33,108 nt of DNA from the NCBI GenBank assembly GCA_041612095.1, contig JBFJJW010000008.1, positions 1-33,108 of the forward strand. The letters run 5' to 3'. The stretch comes from Solimonas sp041612095 (GTDB lineage Bacteria; Pseudomonadota; Gammaproteobacteria; Nevskiales; Nevskiaceae). Made by a program: the position numbers and the translations under genes. The notes beneath the pieces are model-generated. The model ran no database searches. It was not told the DNA's origin and saw only the letters and a program-made list of their open reading frames with translations. Shown piece after piece: positions 13,423 through 21,887 of this stretch; position 1 is the first letter of the stretch; each line of letters begins with the position of its first letter.

Positions 13423-15852
13423 CTACTCGCGCAGCGTGTAATGCTCGGTCATGTCGCGCTGGATTTCGGCTGGCGTGAACGGCAGCTTGTGCCAGCGCTT
13501 GGCCGAGTATTCGCGGGTGTAATCGGAGAAGTGCGGGCTCGCCGGATCTGTGGACTGCGAGTACGTGACGAAGCCTTCGGCGTGCACCCCGGTGTCGTCC
13601 CAGGTCACGGTGTGGATGTAGCTGTTGCCGTACTCCACTTCATAGCCACGGCTGGATAGTGGCCTGGAGTCGGCAATCGTGAAGGCGCCCTCGTAGAACT
13701 GCCCGCCGAAAATCGGGATGGATGGGTCGATGGCCAGCGGGTGCTGGATGTCGCTCAGCGGCGCATCGTAGGCATAGCCTGCGCTCTTGACTGCGGCGAC
13801 GGCGGCATCGAACGCGGCCTGCACGGCGGGGTCGCGGGTATTGAGGTCGCGTGGTGTGTTGACCGGGTCCTCCGCCGAGAACGGCGTGTTCCAATAGCTG
13901 CCGCCGATGTCCTGCCCCCCGGTCAGCGCGAGGAAGAACTCGCGCCAGATGTGCGCGCCCCGTGAATCGAGATTGGCGTGACTGTCCCAGCCGGCCAGTG
14001 CTGCGCAGGCGGTCGCCGCGTCACCGCTGGCGTCTGCACACAGGTCGCCGAGTACCGCATCGAGCGCCAGCTCCGCCGAATGCACGCGTGCCGACAGCGT
14101 GACCTGCTGCAGCAAAGGCAGCGTGAAGCCGATGCCTGGCAAGCCGTCGCTGCCGTCCAGGCGCTCCAGCACCTGACGTATAGCCAGGCGAGTACGCAGA
14201 CTGCGCTCGCTTTCCTCGGCGCCGATGATGCGCGCGTAGCCGGTGAGCGGCTCCGCCGGATTGGTCAGCCAGTGGCTGTCGTTGTTGTTGGCCACCCAGT
14301 CGTCGCGCTGCAGCGTGGGCAGGTTGCCCGGGCCAAAGATGCCGGGCACCGGTGCGTCTTCGTCGCTGTCCCACTCGCAGTCGCTGCGCGAGCCGTCGAG
14401 TACGGGTAACCCCGGCACCAGGGTTTGCAGCACCTGATGCAGAGGGACCGCCTGACAGGTGCTGATCTTGCTGTCCGGTACGTTGGGGACGACCGACACA
14501 TCGCCGTAGTAGGCCTTGCCGCCGGGGCCGCTGGCCACGGTATTGACCCAGGGAATGCCCAATATCTCGGCGTGCAGCTGGATGAACTCGTCCAGCGACC
14601 GCGCCTGATTCCAGCGTGCGAACTGGTTGATCAGTCGGTCGTTCTCGGCGTTGGCGTCGCGCAGGGTATAGGCCTTGAGTGGCGTCCAGCCCAGCACCGG
14701 TACGCCGCTGGCCTCCAGCACCAGCATTGGCCCGTAATGGGAGCGGTAGAGGATGCGAGTCTGCTCGCTGAGGCTGCCGTCGCCTTGCTTGACCTGGATC
14801 GTGACAGGCACCTGTTTGATGTCACGGAAGGCGCCATCGTAGAAGTACTGCAGCGGGTTCAGCGGGTTGAGCGTCAGCTCGTAGAAGGTGAAGCGATACG
14901 CGGTGGAAACGGTGTGGCTCCAGGCGACGTGGTTGTTGAAGCCGATCAGGATCGCCGGGACGCCGTAGAGCGAGCTGCCCATGATGTCGAGTTCGCCAGG
15001 GATCGTTGCGTGCGCCATGTACAGGCGCTCGGGCCCGGTCCACGGGAAGTGCGGGTTGCCGAACACCATGCTGCTGCCGTCCTGCGTGGCCTCGGCGCCC
15101 AGCGCGTACATGTTGCTGCCGAAGCGGCGACCCTGTAGCTCGGTGAAGTAGCGCAGGGGGCCGGGATCGGCCTTGAGCGCTGAACGCGGCCGATCGATTC
15201 CTGTGCCGGCTTGGCTCGTGCTGCTCAGCGCCGATGCAGTAACCAGCGGGGCTGCGTTGGCAATCTCATTGATGAACACCGAGGAGCTGGCGATCAGCGC
15301 CAGGCGTAGATAGCGCCGGTACATGTCGTCAGTGCTGATCTCAAACAGCCAGTCGGCGTTGCGGCAGGCCTGGTGGCGGCCGGCGTGGGCGCCGGTTTTC
15401 AGCTCGCGGATGTACCGGTTGTAGCCGTCGACAAAGCCACGGGTTACGTCCTGAAAGCTGGGCAGCGTGTTGTTGCGTGTGGGTGCCAGCCGAGTTTCGT
15501 CGGCGGCGAACTTCCAGAAGAAGTCGCTGTTGATATTGCTGGCAGTCACGCCATTGGGGACGATGGTATAGCTGCCATCCGCGCCAAAGTACCGTGCGCG
15601 CTCGCCACGTATGGTGACCAGATCTTCCTGCAACACGCAAAGATTGTCTTCGGCGAAAGCATATCCGTAGCCGTAGCCAAGGCTGGCATAGCTGCCGGCG
15701 CGGATATGCGGGATGCCGAGTGAGGTGCGGGTGATGTCCACCTCGTATCCCTTGCTGCCGCTGCCGCCACCCGCAGTCGGAGCCTTGGAGCTGCCGCAGG
15801 CAGCCAGCAGCGAGATCGATAGACCCAACAGGATGCCAATACCCAATCGCAT
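13423..15852 (-). CDS. Penicillin acylase/AHL acylase family Ntn hydrolase, lipoprotein
   Basis: An 809-residue precursor of the penicillin amidase (S45) class, which cuts amide bonds such as those of beta-lactams or N-acyl-homoserine lactones. A lipoprotein signal ends at SLLAAC (C19). The alpha part has YEVDITRTSLGIPHI and YGYAFAEDNLC. Autoprocessing should occur at G245/S246 in RRFGSNMYALG, making Ser246 the beta-chain nucleophile. Downstream GNPHFPW and ILIGFNNHVAWSHTV fit the family. The ATG at 15852 has a GGAGG site; a TTG fifteen bases upstream is less likely. Being a lipoprotein with a long Gly/Ser linker after the Cys is less common in this class. The substrate is unknown; quorum quenching is only one possibility. 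Confidence 0.87.
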   Translation of the reverse strand: MRLGIGILLGLSISLLAACGSSKAPTAGGGSGSKGYEVDITRTSLGIPHIRAGSYASLGYGYGYAFAEDNLCVLQEDLVTIRGERARYFGADGSYTIVPNGVTASNINSDFFWKFAADETRLAPTRNNTLPSFQDVTRGFVDGYNRYIRELKTGAHAGRHQACRNADWLFEISTDDMYRRYLRLALIASSSVFINEIANAAPLVTASALSSTSQAGTGIDRPRSALKADPGPLRYFTELQGRRFGSNMYALGAEATQDGSSMVFGNPHFPWTGPERLYMAHATIPGELDIMGSSLYGVPAILIGFNNHVAWSHTVSTAYRFTFYELTLNPLNPLQYFYDGAFRDIKQVPVTIQVKQGDGSLSEQTRILYRSHYGPMLVLEASGVPVLGWTPLKAYTLRDANAENDRLINQFARWNQARSLDEFIQLHAEILGIPWVNTVASGPGGKAYYGDVSVVPNVPDSKISTCQAVPLHQVLQTLVPGLPVLDGSRSDCEWDSDEDAPVPGIFGPGNLPTLQRDDWVANNNDSHWLTNPAEPLTGYARIIGAEESERSLRTRLAIRQVLERLDGSDGLPGIGFTLPLLQQVTLSARVHSAELALDAVLGDLCADASGDAATACAALAGWDSHANLDSRGAHIWREFFLALTGGQDIGGSYWNTPFSAEDPVNTPRDLNTRDPAVQAAFDAAVAAVKSAGYAYDAPLSDIQHPLAIDPSIPIFGGQFYEGAFTIADSRPLSSRGYEVEYGNSYIHTVTWDDTGVHAEGFVTYSQSTDPASPHFSDYTREYSAKRWHKLPFTPAEIQRDMTEHYTLRE

Positions 15853-15969
15853 GACGCGCTCCTCCAATCGTTATGAACCGCTGTCTGTAAGCCTACACCG
15901 CCGCTGCAGCTTGCGGCATCCATCCCCCAGCGGCGCATATCCGGGTTGGCGTCGCCACACGCAGGCAAC

Positions 15970-15997
15970 AAAAAAGCCGGGCAGAGCCCGGCCTTTT
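15970..15997 (-). terminator. Rho-independent terminator of the aldehyde dehydrogenase gene
   Basis: A perfect 7-bp stem, GCCGGGC (15976-15982) with GCCCGGC (15986-15992), closes an AGA loop. On the minus strand it is followed by six Ts (complement of 15970-15975), about 30 bases past the dehydrogenase stop. Four Ts on the plus strand (15994-15997) could also give weak function in the other direction. Confidence 0.85.
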
Positions 15998-16026
15998 GCT
16001 GCCGCGCGCCAGTCGGCGCCGAACAC

Positions 16027-17478
16027 CTACTGCGTCTTGATCATGAGGTCCATCAGCTTGGCCTTGAAACCGGTGTACGGCGGGAACAGCGTCTTGGCCA
16101 TCATGAAGCGGGTGCGCACCACCGCGCGCTCATGCGAGAAGGCCTTGAAGCCATAGAGGCCGTGTGCGCTGCCAATGCCGGAGTTGTTGACGCCGCCAAA
16201 CGGCAGGTTGCCGTGCGCATACTGCACCACGCAGTGGTTGATGCAAGTGCCGCCAGCGCTGGTGCGCTTGAGTGCCTTCTCGATGTTCGCCTCGTTCTTG
16301 CTCCAGATATACAGAGCAAGCGGCTTGGGCTGCGCGTTGATCGCTGCAATCACCTGGTCAAGATCGGTATACGGCGTCAGCGGCAGCAGCGGGCCGAAGA
16401 TCTCCTCGCTCTGGATCTTGGCATCCGCCGGCACGTTGTCGAGCAGCGTCGGCTGGATGAAGCAATCCTGTTCGCTGGCCTGGCCACCACAGAGGATGCG
16501 GGCACCGCGCTGCTTTGCGTCTTCGAGCAAGCCGTTGATGCGCTTGGTGTGCCGTTCGTTGACGACCCGCGCCAGGTAAGGTGACTCCAGCTGCTGCTGC
16601 ATCGAGTCGCCGTAGCATTCCTTGATGACGGCGATGCACTCCTGGGCAAATGCGTCCTTGACGGACGCATGTACATACACATAGTCCGGCGCGATGCAGG
16701 TCTGACCGTTGTTGGTGTACTTGCCCCACATCAGCGTGCGAGCGGCCAGCTTCAGGTCCGCAGTTTCGTCGATGATGGTCGGCGATTTTCCGCCCAGCTC
16801 CAGGGTCACGCTGGTGAGGTGCTTGGCTGCGGCCGCCATCACCACCTTGCCCACGTTTGGTGAGCCGGTGAAGAAGATGTGATCAAACGGCAGCTTCAGC
16901 AGCGAAGTTGATACCGCGACATCGCCTTCGAACAGCGCGACCTCGTCTTCAGGGAACACGTCCTTGATGATCTTCGCCATCAGCTTCGACAGATGCGGCG
17001 TCATCTCGGAGGGCTTGATGATCGCGGTGTTGCCGGCGGCGATGCACGAGACCAGCGGACCAAACGCCAGGTTGACGTTGTAGTTCCAGGGCGAAACGAT
17101 CAGGCAGCGCCCCTTGGGTTCGTACTGCACCCAGGACTTCAGGCCCAGGGTGAGGCTGGTGGGCCAGACGCCCTTGGGTTTCATCCAGCCCTTGAGCGCG
17201 CGGATTGCGTGCTTGGCCTCGGAGACCACCGGCAGCACTTCAGCCAGATCGACTTCGGCCGGCGGCTTCTTGAAATCCAGGTAGGCGGCTTCGTGAATTG
17301 CTTTGCGATGCGTCATCACCGCGTCATGCAGTTTGCGGATGCGGGCGATGCGCTCCTGCGCCGTGGACGTGCGCAGCCGCAGTGCAGTGTCAAGCTGACG
17401 GTCGAAAACGCGCTGGATTTCGCTGTCGGAGGCGTTGGCGGGGCCAACGCCCGGTAGGTAGGAAACAACCGTGCTCAT
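16027..17478 (-). CDS. Class 3-type aldehyde dehydrogenase (fatty or coniferyl aldehyde dehydrogenase-like)
   Basis: A 483-residue NAD(P)-dependent aldehyde dehydrogenase that oxidises aldehydes to carboxylic acids. Catalytic residues are N132 (SPWNYN), E227 (LELGG) and C261 (NNGQTC). The cofactor segment is FTGSPNVG (203-210) and the late signature is NLPFGGVNNSGIG. The length and lack of an N-terminal extension fit the class 3/coniferyl group, whose members often take long-chain aldehydes. ATG 17478 has GGAG seven bases upstream. It diverges from a wax ester synthase/DGAT gene, with a shared palindromic operator between them. That suggests a link between fatty aldehyde oxidation and storage lipid synthesis (inference). 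Confidence 0.9.
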   Translation of the reverse strand: MSTVVSYLPGVGPANASDSEIQRVFDRQLDTALRLRTSTAQERIARIRKLHDAVMTHRKAIHEAAYLDFKKPPAEVDLAEVLPVVSEAKHAIRALKGWMKPKGVWPTSLTLGLKSWVQYEPKGRCLIVSPWNYNVNLAFGPLVSCIAAGNTAIIKPSEMTPHLSKLMAKIIKDVFPEDEVALFEGDVAVSTSLLKLPFDHIFFTGSPNVGKVVMAAAAKHLTSVTLELGGKSPTIIDETADLKLAARTLMWGKYTNNGQTCIAPDYVYVHASVKDAFAQECIAVIKECYGDSMQQQLESPYLARVVNERHTKRINGLLEDAKQRGARILCGGQASEQDCFIQPTLLDNVPADAKIQSEEIFGPLLPLTPYTDLDQVIAAINAQPKPLALYIWSKNEANIEKALKRTSAGGTCINHCVVQYAHGNLPFGGVNNSGIGSAHGLYGFKAFSHERAVVRTRFMMAKTLFPPYTGFKAKLMDLMIKTQ

Positions 17479-17532
17479 GAGCGCTCTCCGGTGTGGCTGG
17501 GGTTTGCGCTCGGGCGCTGCCCCTAAAAATAA

Positions 17533-17552
17533 TGAACAAGTGTTCAAGTATA
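17533..17552. promoter_or_regulatory. Palindromic operator and -10 box between the aldehyde dehydrogenase and wax ester synthase genes
   Basis: TGAACA (17533-17538) and TGTTCA (17541-17546) form a perfect inverted repeat around AG. Directly beside it, AGTATA at 17547-17552 reads as TATACT, a good -10 hexamer, on the minus strand. The palindrome would therefore cover the start point of dehydrogenase transcription, the usual place for a TetR- or GntR-type repressor. The site lies 54 bases from the dehydrogenase ATG and 106 bases from the wax ester synthase ATG. Confidence 0.5.
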
Positions 17553-17652
17553 GGCATAAGCCCGCTTGGGCGGCCACCATACGCCCCGGCCGTTTGTCGG
17601 ACGCGCAGCGCTGTGTTTTGATGGCGGCATAAACGATAAAGAGGGGAGAAGC

Positions 17653-19053
17653 ATGAAGCGCCTGTCGCCTATGGATGCCGCGTGGCTGTATGTGGACAGC
17701 AACGACACGCCGATGCACGTCGGCAGCCTGACGATCTTCTCGATACCAAAATCCGCTCCGGACGACTTCCTGCAGAAGCTGTACACGCAGTTGCGCGCGT
17801 CTCGCACATTTGCGCCGCCGTTCAATCTCAAGCTGCGCTCCGCGAAGATGAAATCGGTGATGCCGGGCTGGACCGAGGATCGGCGTATCGATCTGGACTA
17901 CCACCTGCGCCATTCAGCGCTACCCAAGCCCGGTGGCGAGCGTGAACTGGGGCAGTTGATCCAGCGGCTGCACTCACACCCGATGGATTTCAATCGGCCG
18001 CTGTGGGAATGCACGGTCATCGAGGGGCTAGAGGACAACCGGTTTGCGCTGTACATGAAGATGCACCACTCGCTGGTTGATGGCGTGGGCGGCATGCGCA
18101 TGCTGCAGCGGATGCTGTCGTCGAATCCACGCGCGCGAAACCTGCCCCCGCCCTGGACCCAGGGGTATGGCGGCGGCACTGCCAAGCGGCCGCGCCCCAG
18201 CGCCGCGGAGAGCAGGCTGCAGAAGCTGCTTGGCGGCGTGCGTGCGCAGGTGGAGATGGCACCGGTGCTGTCGAAGGCATTCGCCGATACCGTCAAGCAG
18301 GTGTTCCAGCACGCAGAGCCGGGCTGGTCGACCCCGTTCGAAGGGCCGAAGTCGATACTCAACAGCCGCGTTTCCGGCCAGCGCCGCTTCGCGACCCAGC
18401 ACTACGATCTTGAACGCGTACGACGCGTGGCCAAGAAGGCGGGCGTGTCATTGAACGATGTGTTCCTCGGTCTGTGTGCGACGGCGCTGCGACGCTATCT
18501 CGATGAGATTCACGCGCTGCCGGACAAGCCGCTGACCGCCGGCGTACCGGTTTCCGTGCGTCCGGCAGATGACGATGAGGCCGCCAATGCAATCAGCTTC
18601 ATCATCGCCAACCTGAACACGCACATCGACGACCCGATCGAGCGCCTGAAGGCGATACACGACTCGGCCCAGGTCGCCAAGCAGCATTTGCAGGCGCTGC
18701 CGAAGGCGGCGATCGCCAACTACACGATGGTGTTCATGGCGCCCTTCATCCTGCAGCTATTGGCTGGACTGGGTGGCAAGGGGCGGCCGATGTTCAATGT
18801 CACCATCTCCAACGTACCAGGCCCCGGCGAGCGGCTTTACTTCAACGGTGCGCGCCTCGAGCAGATGTATCCGGTATCGCTGCTGAGTCACGGGCAGGCG
18901 CTGAACATCACCGCAGTCAGTTACGACGGCCAGTTCAATATCGGCTTCACCGGTTGCCGCGACACCCTGCCCAGCATGCAGCGCCTTGCGGTGTACATGG
19001 GCGAGGCACTGGAAGAGCTGGAGGCGGTGCTCAAGCTTTCCAGGAAAGCCTGA
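17653..19053 (+). CDS. Wax ester synthase / acyl-CoA:diacylglycerol acyltransferase (WS/DGAT)
   Basis: A 466-residue bifunctional acyltransferase that joins acyl-CoA to fatty alcohols or diacylglycerol, making wax esters or triacylglycerol at the membrane. The catalytic motif is HHSLVDG (138-144). Other family motifs are PLWE (116-119), PKSILN (232-237), SLNDV (266-270) and SNVPGP (386-391). The first residues MKRLSPMDAAWLYVDSNDTPMHVG are typical of the family. ATG 17653 follows GAGGGGAG; the frame is open further upstream but nothing there is conserved. It indicates neutral-lipid storage, common in marine oil-degrading and actinobacterial species. The transcript appears to end before the convergent actin-like gene. 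Confidence 0.94.
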   Translation: MKRLSPMDAAWLYVDSNDTPMHVGSLTIFSIPKSAPDDFLQKLYTQLRASRTFAPPFNLKLRSAKMKSVMPGWTEDRRIDLDYHLRHSALPKPGGERELGQLIQRLHSHPMDFNRPLWECTVIEGLEDNRFALYMKMHHSLVDGVGGMRMLQRMLSSNPRARNLPPPWTQGYGGGTAKRPRPSAAESRLQKLLGGVRAQVEMAPVLSKAFADTVKQVFQHAEPGWSTPFEGPKSILNSRVSGQRRFATQHYDLERVRRVAKKAGVSLNDVFLGLCATALRRYLDEIHALPDKPLTAGVPVSVRPADDDEAANAISFIIANLNTHIDDPIERLKAIHDSAQVAKQHLQALPKAAIANYTMVFMAPFILQLLAGLGGKGRPMFNVTISNVPGPGERLYFNGARLEQMYPVSLLSHGQALNITAVSYDGQFNIGFTGCRDTLPSMQRLAVYMGEALEELEAVLKLSRKA

Positions 19054-19115
19054 CGCTTCCCTCGGTCGGGTTTCGCGGCGCGCGCAGTTCGATCGAGGGA
19101 TGGTATGGGGGTGTC

Positions 19116-20129
19116 TCAGGCGCCCCAGATGTGCATGCCGTACTTCCAGTAGCCCATCACGTTGTTGAGCCGGGCGTCCTGGTCAGGTGGCATGGGCAGA
19201 ACCTCGCCTTCCAGCAGCGAGGTCAGATAAGGGGCCAGCGTGGCGCCACCGCCACCGGAGATGACAATGGCGTCGATATCCCAGTCATCGGCCCACAAGC
19301 GGTTCACTTCCTGGGCAACCCGCGAAGCCAGCTGCTGAAATGCCGCCTGCACGATCCCGGTAAGATCGTAGCGCTTGCCTTTGATCTTGATCGTGCCCTT
19401 GCTGATGCCGTCGTAGAGTCGGTACAGCTCGACACTGACCCCGCTTTTCTCCTGCAGGTGGTTGGCGATCGCGGTGTAGGCCAGCGAGATGCCCGAATCC
19501 GTCGAGGCGCTGCCGCGTTCGGAGTAGCGGGTCTTGTCGCTGATCGTGTAATCCGCAGTGCGGAAGCCGACGTCGATGATGCCGATCTTCTCGCTGACGA
19601 ACCGCTGACTGGCCGGTTTGCCGATGTCGTTGAGCATCAGGTTGAACATCGAACCAAAGGGCTGCGGAATGACCCGCGCCTTCTCGATGTAGATGACCTT
19701 TTCTTCGCGTTCGTTGCTGCCCGGCTTGACCACCGTAACCGCGTGCCGATTGGTCAGCAGGGTCGCCAGGGGATCCTTGTGCTTGCGGAAGTAGGCGACC
19801 GGCAGGCCGGTGACCAGACGCACCGGATCGCCGCTTTCGACAAATGGGGCCATCGCCGCCAGCGCCAGCGTCTTGGCGTACTGCGTCAGGAACTGGGTCT
19901 GATCCAGCGTGAACCCGCGGCCGCGCGAATGGGATTCCGCCATTTCGCCGATGAAATAGCCTTTCTCGCCGATCAGGATGTGTCGCGGGAACTGCGGCTG
20001 GCCCGGCAGCAGGCTCTCGCCAAACTGCACTTCATTGGCTTCGCCAACCACTGATTTGAAGACCTGGTGCTGTCGCCCGTCCGTGGCCTTGGTGTAGCCA
20101 AAGCCGATATCTACGCCGAGTACCTTCAA
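19116..20129 (-). CDS. ParM/StbA-like actin homologue (chromosomal)
   Basis: A 337-residue actin-fold ATPase. Phosphate-1 loop GVDIGFGYTK is at residues 5-14 with D7. VTGLPVAYF is at 106-114, phosphate-2 IIDVGFRTADY at 184-194 with D186, and the adenosine motif SGGGGATLAP at 291-300. These match the ParM/StbA and Alp filament proteins that push plasmids apart. The start is TTG at 20129: a GGGAG site lies six bases upstream and the protein then begins right at the first strand. An upstream TTG (20189) would add 20 unlikely residues. No ParR-type DNA-binding partner or centromere-like repeats are nearby, and no plasmid or phage gene, so its cargo is unknown. Confidence 0.85.
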   Translation of the reverse strand: MKVLGVDIGFGYTKATDGRQHQVFKSVVGEANEVQFGESLLPGQPQFPRHILIGEKGYFIGEMAESHSRGRGFTLDQTQFLTQYAKTLALAAMAPFVESGDPVRLVTGLPVAYFRKHKDPLATLLTNRHAVTVVKPGSNEREEKVIYIEKARVIPQPFGSMFNLMLNDIGKPASQRFVSEKIGIIDVGFRTADYTISDKTRYSERGSASTDSGISLAYTAIANHLQEKSGVSVELYRLYDGISKGTIKIKGKRYDLTGIVQAAFQQLASRVAQEVNRLWADDWDIDAIVISGGGGATLAPYLTSLLEGEVLPMPPDQDARLNNVMGYWKYGMHIWGA

Positions 20130-20207
20130 GGACGTCTCCCAAGCTCTTGTAATTGTGGGTGTTCTAGCATGCGGCCCGACAAAACACAAAGCCGGCGCAG
20201 AGGGGTG

Positions 20208-20597
20208 CTAGAGATCGACTATGTCGGCGCGATCCGCGCGGCGCTCGACGATGTTGATGACCACGCCCGCCGGATCCATGACCGAGAACGACAACTCGCC
20301 GGTAGCGAACTGGCGCAGCGGCCCGAGCGGCGGCACCTTGCGTGCGAGCAGTTGCTCGTGCATGGCCCTGACGTCGTTGACTTCCATCGCCAGGCAGAGC
20401 CCCCGGGTCGGGGTCGTGTGCTGGAACACCGGTAGCGGCGCCGGGTGATGGGGCTTGAGAAAGCCGATTTCCCAGCCGTCCAGCGAAACGTGCACGTACC
20501 AGTCCGCGCGGAACAGGATGCGTGCATCAAACGCATGCCGATAGAACTCGGCGCATTCCAGCAGTGCGGCAGTGGTCACGATAGGTTGCAGGTGCAT
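20208..20597 (-). CDS. VOC superfamily (glyoxalase/bleomycin-resistance fold) protein
   Basis: A 129-residue protein with paired beta-alpha-beta-beta-beta modules: FYRHAFDARILFRADWYVHVSLDGWEIGFL in the first half, and AMEVNDVRAMHEQL followed by SFSVMDPAGVVINIVER in the second. The fold serves metal-dependent isomerases, dioxygenases and resistance proteins; the substrate cannot be read. A metal-ligand Glu is likely in IVE near the end. Its ATG shares a base with the stop of the upstream GFA gene (TGATG), so translation is coupled. The actin-like gene begins 78 bases downstream on the same strand. Confidence 0.82.
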   Translation of the reverse strand: MHLQPIVTTAALLECAEFYRHAFDARILFRADWYVHVSLDGWEIGFLKPHHPAPLPVFQHTTPTRGLCLAMEVNDVRAMHEQLLARKVPPLGPLRQFATGELSFSVMDPAGVVINIVERRADRADIVDL

Positions 20598-20995
20598 CAG
20601 CTGCCCGTCCTTGTAAGCGCCGCGAGTTCGGCCCCGTGCCGCTCCCAGTGCGCGCCATCGAAGTCCTCGTAATGAACCGAGGTGATGGTCCCCGGGTCCA
20701 GGCAACGCAGGTTCACCGAGTACCCGTCCGGGTTGGAGCGTGGCACGTAGAACGATTTGATGCCGCAGTGCGAGCAGAACAGGTGCCTGGCGACCCCGGT
20801 GTTGAAGGTGTAGGTCGTCAGGCTCGCTCGCCCTTGCAGCAGGTGAAAGTCGGCTGCGGCAACGATCAGGTGCTCAAAGCCGCTGAGGCGGCACATCGAG
20901 CAATTGCAGCGCAGCACGCGCGGTGCCGCGGCCGCCTTGACCTCGAAGCGCACCGCGCCGCAGTGACAGCCCCCCCGATGTGTGATTTTTCCCAT
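20597..20995 (-). CDS. GFA family zinc-binding protein (CENP-V/GFA domain)
   Basis: A 132-residue GFA-domain protein. Zinc ligands are readable as GGCHCGAVRFE (C10, C12), CNCSMC (C30, C32, C35) and FCSHCGIKSFYVPRSNPDGYSVNLRCL (C74, C77, then C98). The family was named for glutathione-dependent formaldehyde-activating enzyme, but most members have no proven reaction. ATG 20995 begins MGKITHRGGCHCG; earlier in-frame codons would overlap the dapF promoter and are not conserved. It diverges from dapF and is coupled to the VOC gene, so the two probably act on the same small molecule (inference). Confidence 0.88.
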   Translation of the reverse strand: MGKITHRGGCHCGAVRFEVKAAAAPRVLRCNCSMCRLSGFEHLIVAAADFHLLQGRASLTTYTFNTGVARHLFCSHCGIKSFYVPRSNPDGYSVNLRCLDPGTITSVHYEDFDGAHWERHGAELAALTRTGS

Positions 20996-21034
20996 TTCCC
21001 GTGTTCCCGCGCTGCTCGTCGGCAGCGTCACGTC

Positions 21035-21047
21035 TACAATACGACGG
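21035..21047 (+). promoter_or_regulatory. TACAAT -10 box unusually close to the dapF start
   Basis: TACAAT at 21035-21040 ends seven bases before ATG 21048, and no Shine-Dalgarno-like sequence lies between. If it is the working -10, transcription would begin at or next to the A of the start codon, giving a leaderless dapF message. No good -35 was found, so this is tentative. Confidence 0.3.
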
Positions 21048-21887
21048 ATGAAGCTGCAGTTCACCAAGATGCAGGGCGCGGGCAACGATTTTGTGGTCAT
21101 CGATGCCACGCGCACGCCGTTTGAGCCGACTCCGGCGCTATTGCGGCGCCTGACCGACCGCCGGTTCGGTGTCGGTTGCGACCAGGTGCTGCTGATCGAG
21201 CCGCCCTCGGCCGCAGATGTCGACTTCGACTATCGCATTTTCAACGCCGATGGCACCGAGGTCGGGCAGTGCGGCAACGGTTCGCGCGCCTTGGCTCGGT
21301 ATGTGCACGAGCGTGGCCTGTCGGGCAAGGATACGATTCGGGTGCGTACGCGCACCTCGGTTCTGGAACTGAGTCAGGCCGCTGACCGGCAGTATCGAGT
21401 CAATATGGGCCTGCCGCGGCTGCAGCCGGATCAGATTCCGTTTTCTGCTTCAGCCCAGGCGGAGCGCTACACGCTGACTCTCGATGGCGGCGAGCGACTT
21501 GAAATCGGAGCGGTCAGCATGGGCAATCCCCACGCGGTGATTCGCGTGGCGGACGTTGACGCAGCACCGGTGGCCGAGTTGGGGGCGCAGCTGCAACAGC
21601 ACCCCGCGTTTCCCGAAAGTGTCAACGTCGGGTTCCTGCAGATCGTTGACCCTGCACATGCTCGCCTCAGGGTATACGAGCGTGGCGCCGGCGAAACCCT
21701 GGCCTGCGGCAGCGGCGCCTGTGCTGCGGTTGTGGTCGGGCGGCTATGGCAGGAGCTGGAGGCGCGGGTCCGGGTGCAGGTCAGAGGCGGTGAGCTGACG
21801 ATCGAGTGGGGAGGAGTAGGCCAACCGGTGTTCATGACCGGCCCGGCGGAAACCGTGTTCCAGGGGGAAATCGAATGGCCGAATTGA
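21048..21887 (+). CDS. dapF: Diaminopimelate epimerase
   Basis: A 279-residue enzyme that interconverts LL- and meso-diaminopimelate for lysine and peptidoglycan synthesis, without cofactor, using two cysteines. These are C75 in VGQCGNGSR and C220 in LACGSGACAA. The N-terminal FTKMQGAGNDFVVID and the MGNPHAV motif are also present. The length is normal. The gene opens the conserved dapF-DUF484-xerC group, overlapping the DUF484 start by 13 bases. In many relatives lysA lies just upstream; here a divergent GFA gene takes that place. Confidence 0.97.
   Translation: MKLQFTKMQGAGNDFVVIDATRTPFEPTPALLRRLTDRRFGVGCDQVLLIEPPSAADVDFDYRIFNADGTEVGQCGNGSRALARYVHERGLSGKDTIRVRTRTSVLELSQAADRQYRVNMGLPRLQPDQIPFSASAQAERYTLTLDGGERLEIGAVSMGNPHAVIRVADVDAAPVAELGAQLQQHPAFPESVNVGFLQIVDPAHARLRVYERGAGETLACGSGACAAVVVGRLWQELEARVRVQVRGGELTIEWGGVGQPVFMTGPAETVFQGEIEWPN

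Noticed and set aside
19035..19049. GCTTTC-CAG-GAAAGC hairpin at the 3' end of the wax ester synthase gene as a terminator
   Set aside because: It lies inside the coding region and is not followed by a T-run.
19058..19100. TCCCTCG / CGAGGGA inverted repeat between the WS/DGAT and actin-like genes
   Set aside because: The 29-base loop and lack of a T-run make it too weak to call a terminator.
18954..20054. 366-codon plus-strand frame opposite the actin-like gene
   Set aside because: The minus-strand product has full actin motifs; this frame has none and starts inside the WS/DGAT gene.
19116..20129. Plasmid or phage origin of the actin-like region
   Set aside because: No ParR, integrase, replication gene, direct repeats or tRNA boundary is visible, and base composition looks like the neighbours.
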